Positions 1 through 5,668 are shown, numbered from the stretch's first letter. The stretch is DNA of 5,736 bases from Candidatus Saccharimonadia bacterium (GCA_023257055.1 JALRDG010000040.1:1-5736); one strand, 5' to 3'. Numbers and translations are program-made. Notes: generated by a model not told the origin, from the sequence alone.

Positions 1-1061
1 TTAACATGTTCATTCCGGATCTTCATAGCTTCACGACGCCAATTGATCACGACAAACTGCAAGAGCAAATCTTGCGTAATGCACGACTGTTTGTCGCTGC
101 CGGCCTTCCACTAGATAACCCGGACATTCATTTGTACCGCCAAAGCTACATTTCGGCGCACAGTGAATTAACATGGATTCTGGATTGCTTTACTGGCATG
201 GGCGAACTCGAGCGAATGACGCAGTTCAAAGACAAGAGCGGATCGCAAGATCTGACAACCAGATTGCGTGCGAGAATTGATGAGTTGAAAGATATTCAAA
301 GCAAAAACCCTGATCTACAAAATGAAAATATGGAAGCAAGCTTTAGCGAAATCGACTTTCTGATAAACCTCATACGCGATCACAACAATAAAGAGAGTGT
401 AACTGTCGGCCTATTCAACTATCCAGTCCTCATGGCAGCCGACATCCTCCTCTACGGCGCGAAATACATCCCAGTTGGCGAAGATCAAACGCAGCACCTT
501 GAGTTTACGCGTGACATCGCAGAGCGCATGAATAAAAAGTTCGGAGATATATTTATCGTTCCCGAGGCTGTATCGAAGCAAAACGAATTCTTCGGCAAAG
601 ACGAAGGCCTACGTATTAAAGACCTTGTCGACCCAACCAAGAAAATGAGCAAATCCGACGAATCGGGCAGGGGTGTAATCTTCCTTGGTGATGCACCGGC
701 AGTTGCTGCGAAGAAAATTATGAGCGCAACAACAGACGACATGGCTGAAATACATTACGATAAAGCACATCAGCCAGGCATAAGTAACTTACTGGAGATA
801 CTCGCGTTACTACGCAATCAGCCGTTGCAAGAAATTATTAATGAGTTCGAAGGCCAAAGCCGCTACGGTGACTTCAAAAAAGTTGTCGCTGACGCCGTGT
901 CGGGCTTTCTAAGCGATTTCCAGGCCCGCCTCGCTGCAACAGACGATCACGCGATCATCGCCAAGCTAGAAGCCTCTGAGGCGGTCATGCGCACGCAAGC
1001 CGGCGCTACGCTGCTTCGTACCCAGCAAGCCGTCGGTCTTCGCCCGAAAGGCGAGGCATAG
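1..1061 (+). CDS. trpS: Tryptophan--tRNA ligase (TrpRS), 5'-truncated by the window edge
   Basis: Class I aminoacyl-tRNA synthetase that activates tryptophan with ATP and charges tRNA-Trp in the cytoplasm. The frame is open to the left edge (first whole codon at 3), so the Met at 6 is internal: FIPDLHSFT aligns with the family's FIADLHALT strand about 40 residues into the protein, and the HIGH motif lies upstream of the window. Visible landmarks, counted from that Met: ELERMTQFKDKS at 67-78, GLFNYPVLMAADILLY at 135-150, VPVGED-like IPVGEDQTQHLE at 155-166, and KMSKS at 213-217 (nt 642-656). The C-terminal helical domain (GISNLLEIL, YGDFKKVVADAVSGFL) is complete. About 47 extra residues separate DKS from GLFNYP compared with E. 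coli TrpRS as I recall it. The stop is TAG, and the next gene begins 3 nt later. Confidence 0.97.
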   Translation, partial: NMFIPDLHSFTTPIDHDKLQEQILRNARLFVAAGLPLDNPDIHLYRQSYISAHSELTWILDCFTGMGELERMTQFKDKSGSQDLTTRLRARIDELKDIQSKNPDLQNENMEASFSEIDFLINLIRDHNNKESVTVGLFNYPVLMAADILLYGAKYIPVGEDQTQHLEFTRDIAERMNKKFGDIFIVPEAVSKQNEFFGKDEGLRIKDLVDPTKKMSKSDESGRGVIFLGDAPAVAAKKIMSATTDDMAEIHYDKAHQPGISNLLEILALLRNQPLQEIINEFEGQSRYGDFKKVVADAVSGFLSDFQARLAATDDHAIIAKLEASEAVMRTQAGATLLRTQQAVGLRPKGEA

Positions 1062-1064
1062 GAT

Positions 1065-2240
1065 ATGGTAAAGATTTCTAGCGGCGACGCACTAGCCGTT
1101 CTGCGTCGATTCAAAGTAGCAGGCGACGAACATACGCCTCGACACATCGAACAACTGTCGGTTACAAACCCAACACAGGTTAGTACGCTGGCGGGATTTC
1201 GATTTCAGAAAAAGCAGTACTATGTGTTGTTTGATGATACCGCCGAGGATGATATTGCCTACGTCGTCGATCAAATCGTCAGAGATGGCCAAAATCTTAC
1301 CGGCGAAGTCTTGCAAAATCCAAATGACCACATAACAACATACGCACTGCCGTTTAAGGGTAAAGACGTCTACGTTTTTGCGGAGACCTCCAATAAAATC
1401 CGACTTGACCAAGAAATCGCACGCCGATACCCCGAGCAATCACGAAGCACATGGCAGAAATACATCAAAGCCGGCTACGTACGCGTTAATGACGAGCTTG
1501 CGACCAGCCCAAAGCAAGACATTACTGCTGCCGATACGATAGCCGTGGAGCTTCCGGCAGTAACGAACTATGAAGACAACGTACTTCCAATTCTCTATAT
1601 TGACGACGATGTGATTGTTATCAATAAGCCCGCAGGCGTGTTAACGCATGCAAAAGGTGTAATGAACGATGAATTTACCGTAGCGGATTTTTTCCGGCGC
1701 TATACAAATTGGGGCTTGGACACTAATCGACCAGGTATTATTCATCGCCTTGACCGCGAAACAAGCGGCGTATTGATTGGTGCACGCAACCAGCAGGTGG
1801 CAGAACTCCTGCAAAAACAGTTTGCGAAACGCACTGTGAAAAAACAGTACTTAGCCATCGTGAGCGGTACGCCAAAACATGATAAAGCCACTATCGATGT
1901 GCCTATCTTGCGCAACCAGGCAGCGCCGAGCACATTCAAGGTCGATGCCAGCGGCAAATTAGCACAAACCACCTACGAAGTTATGGCTCACGATAATGAC
2001 TCCAGTCTCGTACTCCTGCAACCGCGAACTGGTCGCACGCATCAGCTACGCGTACATATGAAACACATCGGCACGCCAATCCTTGGAGACAAAGTGTATG
2101 GCAACGGCAGTCCAGCTGAGCGAATGTATCTGCATGCATACTCCCTTGAGATAACTATCCCAACAAGTAAGCGCATGGTATTTACTGCCGAGGCGCCCGA
2201 ATCCTTCAGCGCAAAGTTTGCCGGAGCAGCAAATGTATGA
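1065..2240 (+). CDS. RluA-family pseudouridine synthase with S4 domain and extra N-terminal domain
   Basis: Converts specific uridines in RNA, most likely 23S rRNA, to pseudouridine. Layout: residues 1-108 match nothing I recognise; an S4 RNA-binding domain at about 110-164 (starting NKIRLDQEIAR); then the catalytic domain from about 175. The active-site motif HRLDRETSGVL is at 227-237, with Asp230 as the predicted nucleophile. The YLAIV motif at 262-266 carries the conserved Tyr, and RTGRTHQLRVHM with HIGTPILGD and YG covers 321-346. These match the RluA/RluC/RluD group; the exact target (RluC-, RluD- or other-like) cannot be told from sequence alone. The ATG at 1065 has a GAGG 8 nt upstream, and no other Met occurs before residue 200, so the N-terminal extension is real. 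The gene lies 3 nt after trpS and overlaps the next start by 4 nt (ATGA), which suggests translational coupling. Confidence 0.95.
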   Translation: MVKISSGDALAVLRRFKVAGDEHTPRHIEQLSVTNPTQVSTLAGFRFQKKQYYVLFDDTAEDDIAYVVDQIVRDGQNLTGEVLQNPNDHITTYALPFKGKDVYVFAETSNKIRLDQEIARRYPEQSRSTWQKYIKAGYVRVNDELATSPKQDITAADTIAVELPAVTNYEDNVLPILYIDDDVIVINKPAGVLTHAKGVMNDEFTVADFFRRYTNWGLDTNRPGIIHRLDRETSGVLIGARNQQVAELLQKQFAKRTVKKQYLAIVSGTPKHDKATIDVPILRNQAAPSTFKVDASGKLAQTTYEVMAHDNDSSLVLLQPRTGRTHQLRVHMKHIGTPILGDKVYGNGSPAERMYLHAYSLEITIPTSKRMVFTAEAPESFSAKFAGAANV

Positions 2241-3064
2241 CGCTCTACTTGCATCCTGAATCTCAGCGACAATACGAACAGCTTTTGAAACACTTGCCAC
2301 ACGCCTTGCTTATCATAGGAGAAAAGGGGCGGGGAGCGAGCACGATCGCGAAGGAGCTCGCCACGACACATAGTCCGGTAGTACAAGAGATTGTTCCCGA
2401 AAAGGATGAGAAGCCAGACCCCGACGGAAAAATTGGCGTTGAACGCATCAAGCAGCTTTATGAGCGTACCCGGAGTATTGTTTCATCTGCGCGTATTATC
2501 GTCATTCATGACGTGCATAGCATGACGCCACAAGCTCAAAATGCATTCTTAAAACTACTCGAAGAACCCGCGCCAAATACACACTTTATCTTGGCGGCGC
2601 ACACACGAACATCACTACTGCCAACAGTACTATCGCGCGTACAGTCGCTCGACCTTCGCCCGATAACTGAAGAGCAATCAGTTACAGTGATGAACGACCT
2701 TGGCGTAACGGATGCAAAAAAACGAGCACAGCTATTATTTCTGGCAGCTGGAAATCCTGCTGAACTTACGCGGCTCAGTGACGATGAAAAGACGTTGGCC
2801 GACTTTGCCGTCAGAATTGCCGACGCCCGAGCCTTACTGCAGTCCGCACCGTATGAGAAGCTTCTCATCGCACATAAATACAAGGATGCGCGGGCGGATA
2901 TCTTGCGCGTAATGGACATGGCGCTGCAAATACTACGTCGAACGCTTACGGCCAGTCCAGAGAATCAGCAACTCATTGCTGCCCTCGATGAATTCTTAAC
3001 GGCACGCGAACGTATCTATCGGAACGGCAATATCAGACTGATCATTGCTCGGCTTGTGGTATAA
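2237..3064 (+). CDS. holB: DNA polymerase III delta-prime subunit-like clamp-loader protein
   Basis: Member of the clamp-loader AAA+ family; delta-prime is the stator that helps load the beta sliding clamp during replication. Seen: a degenerate P-loop GEKGRGAST at 28-36 where the Walker Lys is replaced by Ala34; the IGVERIKQL helix at 66-74; a Walker B-like strand IIVIHDVH at 87-94; the highly typical NAFLKLLEEPAPNTHFIL at 102-119; and SRVQ at 133-136 in place of the SRC arginine-finger motif. Loss of the Walker Lys is usual for delta-prime, which does not hydrolyse ATP, and argues against DnaX. At 275 residues it is shorter than the usual 320-335. It contains no cysteine, so the four-Cys zinc module that normally follows the P-loop is missing. 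The start overlaps the previous stop as ATGA, with GGAG 10 nt upstream. Confidence 0.88.
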   Translation: MTLYLHPESQRQYEQLLKHLPHALLIIGEKGRGASTIAKELATTHSPVVQEIVPEKDEKPDPDGKIGVERIKQLYERTRSIVSSARIIVIHDVHSMTPQAQNAFLKLLEEPAPNTHFILAAHTRTSLLPTVLSRVQSLDLRPITEEQSVTVMNDLGVTDAKKRAQLLFLAAGNPAELTRLSDDEKTLADFAVRIADARALLQSAPYEKLLIAHKYKDARADILRVMDMALQILRRTLTASPENQQLIAALDEFLTARERIYRNGNIRLIIARLVV

Positions 3065-3071
3065 TAATCAA
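3058..3071 (+). promoter_or_regulatory. Extended -10 promoter overlapping the holB stop codon
   Basis: TGGTATAAT lies at 3057-3065: a perfect extended -10 (TGn plus TATAAT at 3060-3065) containing the TAA stop of the upstream gene. No good -35 is seen at the usual spacing, as is common for extended -10 promoters. The expected transcription start is near 3072, two bases before the ATG of the TPR gene, so the transcript would be leaderless or nearly so. Confidence 0.5.
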
Positions 3072-3073
3072 GT

Positions 3074-3727
3074 ATGTTAGGTCTGCTACTTATTGCCGCA
3101 CTTGGCGCCTGGGTTATCTGGCAGCGACAAACCGTTGATGAAGCGGCACGCGATATCCCGGTAAAGATTTCCGAAAAACTTGAGGCACTCTGGACGATTG
3201 CTCAAGAATCTCTTCGTGAAAAGAAATATCTCCGTGCTGAAAAAGCACTTCTTACGATTTTGCGTGTCGATGAACGCAACGCCGGCGCCTACAACCGCCT
3301 CGGTATTCTGTATGCAAAGCAACAGGCCTTCAAAGATGCTATCGAATGCTTTGAGATCGCTCAAAGCCTAGAACCGAGCGCATCTAGTCTGCATAATGTC
3401 GGCCTTATTTACTACGAAACGAAGAACTACGAAAAAGCAGCATTGGCCTTTGAACAGGCTCTTGAGATGGAAGAAAGCCTCGCCGCCCGACATATTGCGT
3501 ACGCTAAAGTTCAAGAAAAATTGGGACACAGTAAAAAGATGATTGCAGCACTCGAGCGAGCAGTTGAAATTGACCCGATCCCGCAAACCCTGACGATTCT
3601 TGCGGACGCCTACGATCGCACTGGACAAACGGATCTCGCTACCGATCTTCGAGATAAAGCCACCAAAATGCTTGTGCCTGCTGGGCAACCGAAGCAGGTT
3701 CGTCAGCCACGCAAAGTGGTCATGTAG
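3074..3727 (+). CDS. Membrane-anchored tetratricopeptide repeat protein
   Basis: A 217-residue protein with one hydrophobic N-terminal segment at 2-16 (MLGLLLIAALGAWVIW), followed by a short charged linker and about five TPR units of roughly 34 residues: 37-70, 71-104, 105-137, 138-169 and 170-200. Clear TPR positions are visible (AYNRLGILYAKQQAFKDAIECF, NVGLIYYETKNYEKAALAFEQAL). The tail from 203 is basic and proline-containing (PKQVRQPRK). TPR solenoids bind other proteins, so a scaffold or assembly role at the membrane is likely, but the partner is unknown. The segment has no lipobox or cleavage site and looks like a signal anchor; topology is uncertain because flanking charges are few. 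The gene begins 9 nt after holB with no Shine-Dalgarno sequence, and an extended -10 lies immediately upstream. Confidence 0.88.
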   Translation: MLGLLLIAALGAWVIWQRQTVDEAARDIPVKISEKLEALWTIAQESLREKKYLRAEKALLTILRVDERNAGAYNRLGILYAKQQAFKDAIECFEIAQSLEPSASSLHNVGLIYYETKNYEKAALAFEQALEMEESLAARHIAYAKVQEKLGHSKKMIAALERAVEIDPIPQTLTILADAYDRTGQTDLATDLRDKATKMLVPAGQPKQVRQPRKVVM

Positions 3728-3733
3728 CACTGC

Positions 3734-3762
3734 TTGATTAACTTCGTTCGATACTCTATACT
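3734..3762 (+). promoter_or_regulatory. Sigma-70-type promoter for the 44-codon gene
   Basis: TTGATT at 3734-3739, a 17-nt spacer, then TATACT at 3757-3762. Both hexamers are close to consensus and the spacing is ideal. The start would fall near 3769, giving a leader of about 33 nt before the ATG at 3802. It begins only 7 nt after the TPR gene's stop. Confidence 0.7.
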
Positions 3763-3801
3763 ACTACTGTTCGTAAGACCCATCTCATCAAGGGAGTGAT
3801 T

Positions 3802-3936
3802 ATGCCCGACGCACGCCGTCAAGCAGGACGCAATCTCCGAGCCGTATCCGACATTCCGGATCGAAGGAGTGCCGTCTCCGAGTACAATGATGATCTTGAG
3901 TACGACCTGCAAGAGGCCGTAGAAGTCGAACAGTAA
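3802..3936 (+). CDS. Small dipolar protein of unknown function, 44 residues
   Basis: I do not recognise this protein. It has a complete expression unit of its own: a strong promoter, an AGGGAG ribosome binding site at 3791-3796 with 5 nt to the ATG, a TAA stop and a terminator 24 nt later. The product begins MPDARRQAGRNLRAV and ends LEYDLQEAVEVEQ. The first half is Arg-rich and basic, the second half strongly acidic with no Cys, Trp or membrane segment. Such charge polarity suggests a soluble, partly disordered or helical protein, perhaps one that binds a partner or nucleic acid; this is inference. Short inverted repeats inside the coding region (ATCCG at 3846-3850 with CGGAT at 3857-3861) leave open that the transcript also acts as a structured RNA. 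It is too short for most gene callers. Confidence 0.62.
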   Translation: MPDARRQAGRNLRAVSDIPDRRSAVSEYNDDLEYDLQEAVEVEQ

Positions 3937-3960
3937 CAGCCGTTACTGAGCATCCTTACG

Positions 3961-3998
3961 AACAAAGCCCCGACCATTACGGCGGGGCTTTGTTTATA
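3961..3998 (+). terminator. Intrinsic terminator after the 44-codon gene
   Basis: Perfect 12-bp inverted repeat, AACAAAGCCCCG at 3961-3972 and CGGGGCTTTGTT at 3983-3994, with a 10-nt loop. The T-rich end of the stem runs into TTTGTTTATAG. It can also form on the other strand, so it may act in both directions between the converging transcription units. Confidence 0.8.
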
Positions 3999-4041
3999 GT
4001 CGAAAACTATTTTGATCGTTAAGGCTACCGTGTAAAAGGCA

Positions 4042-4065
4042 ATAAAAAAAGCCCCGAGAGGGGCG
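4042..4065 (-). terminator. Intrinsic terminator after rpmG
   Basis: Read on the - strand: GCCCC at 4064-4060 pairs inversely with GGGGC at 4055-4051 around a TCTC loop, followed by seven T residues (the A run at 4044-4050 on the + strand). It lies a few bases past the rpmG stop and faces the + strand terminator about 50 nt away. Confidence 0.78.
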
Positions 4066-4071
4066 ATTTTA

Positions 4072-4278
4072 CTAGCTCTTGCGAGGCTTGATTTCGTTTC
4101 GGCCAAGGTTCTTCTTGGTTTCAACGTATAGCGCGTGCGTTCGAGCAATCGGGTCGTACTTCTTGATCGAAAGTTTTTCCGTTGTGTTCTGCGTGTTCTT
4201 AGTCGTGTAATACGTACGGTGACCAGTTAGTTCACTGACAAGACCGACGAGTTTTCGCTTGGTGTTCTTCTTTGCCAT
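4072..4278 (-). CDS. rpmG: 50S ribosomal protein bL33
   Basis: Small basic protein of the large ribosomal subunit, located near the tRNA exit site. The 68 residues begin MAKKNTKRK and carry the bL33 core YYTTKNTQNTTEKLSIKKYDP at 23-43, followed by the family's typical R.H.LY.E.K ending. There are no cysteines, so it is the zinc-free (C-minus) type. It is slightly longer than the usual 49-56 residues: about 13 residues at the C-terminus (NLGRNEIKPRKS region) are extra. The start is fixed by AAGGA at 4288-4284 with 5 nt to the ATG; this ribosome binding site lies inside the last codons of the upstream PspC gene, whose stop ends 1 nt before this ATG, so the two are probably translationally coupled. 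A terminator follows directly. Confidence 0.95.
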   Translation of the reverse strand: MAKKNTKRKLVGLVSELTGHRTYYTTKNTQNTTEKLSIKKYDPIARTHALYVETKKNLGRNEIKPRKS

Positions 4279-4279
4279 A

Positions 4280-4480
4280 TTAATCCTTCTTAACGTTGCT
4301 TTCGGTTGGTATCACTGCCCACATGATAATGTACGGCAAAAATCCTGGTAGCCACCCCGGAAGGAGTAGGATTACGAAGATCAAGCGTATCAACGTGGGA
4401 TCGATCTTGAAATAGACGGCTAAACCACCACATACACCGGCAATTTTTTTGTCTGTCTCGGATCGATACAATCGTTTCAT
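4280..4480 (-). CDS. PspC-domain small membrane protein
   Basis: A 66-residue protein made of a single PspC domain. It starts MKRLYRSETDKKIAGVCGGLA, the classic PspC opening, followed by VYFKIDPTLIRLIFV and a hydrophobic stretch at about 30-57 (LIFVILLLPGW, LPYIIMWAVIP) that spans or inserts in the membrane. In proteobacteria PspC belongs to the phage-shock response that guards the membrane; stand-alone short PspC proteins are common elsewhere and their role is less clear. An in-frame TGA two codons upstream fixes the ATG as the first possible ATG. No convincing Shine-Dalgarno sequence precedes it. It sits 29 nt after tRNA-Thr and 1 nt before rpmG, so all three may share a transcript. Confidence 0.93.
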   Translation of the reverse strand: MKRLYRSETDKKIAGVCGGLAVYFKIDPTLIRLIFVILLLPGWLPGFLPYIIMWAVIPTESNVKKD

Positions 4481-4509
4481 AGTATATCAGTTCTTCTGTT
4501 AAATGTAAA
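4481..4509 (-). promoter_or_regulatory. Promoter-like sequence filling the tRNA-Thr/pspC gap
   Basis: On the - strand, TTTACA at 4509-4504, a 17-nt spacer, and TGATATACT, an extended -10 with TATACT at 4486-4481. These elements occupy exactly the 29 nt between the tRNA CCA end and the pspC ATG. The predicted start, near 4474, falls inside pspC, so the promoter would serve rpmG or a shortened pspC rather than the ATG-initiated protein. Confidence 0.45.
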
Positions 4510-4585
4510 TGGAGCCACGATCGGGATTCGAACCCGAGACCTCATCCTTACCATGGATGCGCTCTACCAACTGAGCTATCGCGGC
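4510..4585 (-). tRNA. tRNA-Thr(GGU)
   Basis: Complete 76-nt cloverleaf on the - strand with encoded CCA (4512-4510). Acceptor GCCGCGA pairs with TCGTGGC (one G-U), the D-arm is GCTC/GAGC, the anticodon stem CATCC/GGATG encloses ATGGTAA with anticodon GGU at 4552-4550, and the T-arm TCGGG/CCCGA encloses TTCGAAT. The discriminator is T. It reads ACC and ACU codons. Confidence 0.97.
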
Positions 4586-4598
4586 ATTTATCTATAAA

Positions 4599-4604
4599 AT
4601 TGTA
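4599..4604 (-). promoter_or_regulatory. Possible -10 element for tRNA-Thr(GGU)
   Basis: TACAAT on the - strand at 4604-4599 would start transcription near 4592, seven bases before the mature tRNA 5' end. At 17 nt upstream the -35 is poor (TTCCCT), so this is a weak call; readthrough from the upstream protein gene is an alternative. Confidence 0.35.
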
Positions 4605-4626
4605 GCAAAAATACCTCTAAAAGGGA

Positions 4627-4656
4627 ATACCCGCCACAGGTTATTGTGGCGGGTAT
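4627..4656 (-). terminator. Strong hairpin, probable terminator of the 260-residue protein gene
   Basis: Perfect 12-bp inverted repeat ATACCCGCCACA / TGTGGCGGGTAT with a 6-nt loop, starting 10 nt past the TAA stop at 4667. The following - strand sequence is TCCCTTTTAG, an imperfect T tract, so termination may be partial and some transcripts could run into tRNA-Thr(GGU). Confidence 0.7.
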
Positions 4657-4666
4657 ATAAAGCACG

Positions 4667-5449
4667 TTAGTTCATGTACGGCAGTGCTTTTACGGAAGTG
4701 TACGGCCCACTTGATCCGTCACGGATACATTTAACCGTATAGAGTACATTAGTATCGGTATTCAACGTACAAGAGGCGTACCGATAATGTGTGTGTACTC
4801 GCTTATACACCCCCTGCAGCGCTACTGTCACTCCATGCAGTATGAGCTCCGTATCCGATACAGTCATCGTAGCGCCAGCCTTTCGGGCGACTGTAAGCGA
4901 AAAGCCACCTCGAGCCAACAGCCCTAGCGGGTCATTATCGGTAGGGGGTCTGAATGCCATAAAACTATCAGACCACTCACTCGATATCATTATTTCCAGC
5001 GTCTCCCAGCTTTCAAGCTGACCTTCGAGTGACAAAGGTCGATGAACTTCAGTATTACGAATCGGCACCTCCAGTGATGCATCAAAACCAGTGACATCAG
5101 TGAGGGCGTCATGTAGTACACCTGCAGACACTTCATGAATACCAAAATCTCGCATTAGCTGAATAAACAGCTCTTGTTCTGCGGGCAGTAGCGACAGAAA
5201 GTCCGTAGAGACGTAGAAAAATTCAATATTGTCCAGCAGATTTCGCAGGCGAAGATCGTACTCTCCGTGCACTCGGCCGGCACGCTTATCTGCGGTAAGC
5301 TCTACAAGTTTATTAAGGTGATATTCTATTGCCTCAATATTGCAGAGGCGCGCCTTATAAGCTAGAGAAAGATTTGACCTACCGTGTGCGGATGCATATG
5401 TACTGGCAAACTCTTGCTCGGTCGGTCGGCTCAAGGTAATAGACCTCAT
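4667..5449 (-). CDS. Uncharacterised 260-residue soluble protein
   Basis: I do not recognise this protein. The ATG at 5449 is preferred over the GTG one codon upstream because AGGA lies 6 nt before the ATG but only 3 nt before the GTG. No signal peptide, membrane segment, metal-binding cluster or nucleotide-binding loop is visible. Residues about 1-120 look mainly helical (for example YKARLCNIEAIEYHLNKL and LLPAEQELFIQLMRDFG), a less ordered middle includes SLEGQLESWETLEIMISSEW, and about 180-260 looks beta-rich with alternating hydrophobic residues (FSLTVARKAGATMTV, TELILHGVTVAL, NVLYTVKCIRDG). Two cysteines lie near the C-terminus. It is transcribed alone from its own promoter with a dyad in the leader and a hairpin after the stop. 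The layout could suit a helical partner-binding half plus a beta-fold effector half, but no function should be assigned. Confidence 0.85.
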   Translation of the reverse strand: MRSITLSRPTEQEFASTYASAHGRSNLSLAYKARLCNIEAIEYHLNKLVELTADKRAGRVHGEYDLRLRNLLDNIEFFYVSTDFLSLLPAEQELFIQLMRDFGIHEVSAGVLHDALTDVTGFDASLEVPIRNTEVHRPLSLEGQLESWETLEIMISSEWSDSFMAFRPPTDNDPLGLLARGGFSLTVARKAGATMTVSDTELILHGVTVALQGVYKRVHTHYRYASCTLNTDTNVLYTVKCIRDGSSGPYTSVKALPYMN

Positions 5450-5479
5450 CACACTTCCTAACTAACGTGAAATGTACAA

Positions 5480-5493
5480 AGAGCATGTGCTCT
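5480..5493. promoter_or_regulatory. 14-nt dyad in the leader of the 260-residue protein gene
   Basis: AGAGCA at 5480-5485 and TGCTCT at 5488-5493 form a perfect 6+2+6 palindrome. It lies roughly 5-18 nt downstream of the predicted transcription start and upstream of the ribosome binding site, a place where a repressor operator is common. The 2-nt spacer is too short for a stable RNA hairpin with all six pairs, which favours DNA binding. Confidence 0.4.
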
Positions 5494-5504
5494 CCTAGGC
5501 CGCT

Positions 5505-5513
5505 ACTATACCA
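5505..5513 (-). promoter_or_regulatory. Extended -10 promoter of the 260-residue protein gene
   Basis: Read on the - strand, TGGTATAGT: extended TGn plus TATAGT at 5510-5505. No good -35 is seen at 16-18 nt. Transcription would start near 5498, giving a leader of about 50 nt. Confidence 0.55.
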
Positions 5514-5560
5514 TAAAAATACCTACAAGCATAGCGCCTCAGTTCAACGGTAGATATACG

Positions 5561-5590
5561 TTGACTTTTTAGATAGTGTTCAGGTAAAAT
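5561..5590 (+). promoter_or_regulatory. Sigma-70-type promoter for the right-edge tRNA strip
   Basis: TTGACT at 5561-5566, an 18-nt spacer and TAAAAT at 5585-5590. The start would be near 5597, nine bases before the 5' end of the tRNA-Thr(UGU) sequence, a normal distance for a tRNA precursor. Confidence 0.68.
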
Positions 5591-5605
5591 AACTAAGGTA
5601 ATCAC

Positions 5606-5668
5606 GCCGCTTTAGCTCAGTTGGTTAGAGCAACTGTTTTGTAAACAGTAGGTCCACGGTTCGAATCC
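5606..5668 (+). pseudogene. tRNA-Thr(UGU), 3' end replaced after the T-loop
   Basis: The 5' part is canonical: GCCGCTT, TA, D-arm GCTC/GAGC around AGTTGGTTA, anticodon stem ACTGT/ACAGT around TTTGTAA with anticodon UGU at 5640-5642, variable AGGTC, then CACGG and T-loop TTCGAAT. After CC at 5667-5668 the match ends. A working gene needs CCGTG to close the T-stem and about AAGCGGC to close the acceptor; here the sequence reads CCTAC then TCTCTTT, giving only two T-stem pairs and almost no acceptor pairs. As it stands it could not be charged. UGU is the anticodon for ACA and ACG, codons used in the neighbouring genes, so an intact copy must exist elsewhere or this junction is artificial. Confidence 0.85.

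Noticed and set aside
6..8. ATG at 6 as the true trpS start
   Set aside because: It would remove the HIGH motif and first strand of the fold, and the frame is open to the window edge, so the gene is cut rather than short.
2238..2240. TGA as a possible glycine codon, as in some CPR bacteria
   Set aside because: The TGA sits in a classic ATGA start/stop overlap and the protein is complete at that point, so it is an ordinary stop.
3139..3147. TGAAGCGGC resembles the missing 3' end of tRNA-Thr(UGU)
   Set aside because: It lies inside the TPR coding sequence in frame, without any other tRNA part nearby; a 9-nt match by chance is expected.
3819..4148. Long - strand reading frame across the 44-codon gene, the terminators and rpmG
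   Set aside because: It runs through two terminators and overlaps rpmG in another frame, with no ribosome binding site or recognisable protein.
5450..5452. GTG as start of the 260-residue protein
   Set aside because: Only 3 nt separate it from AGGA, while the adjacent ATG has a normal 6-nt spacing.
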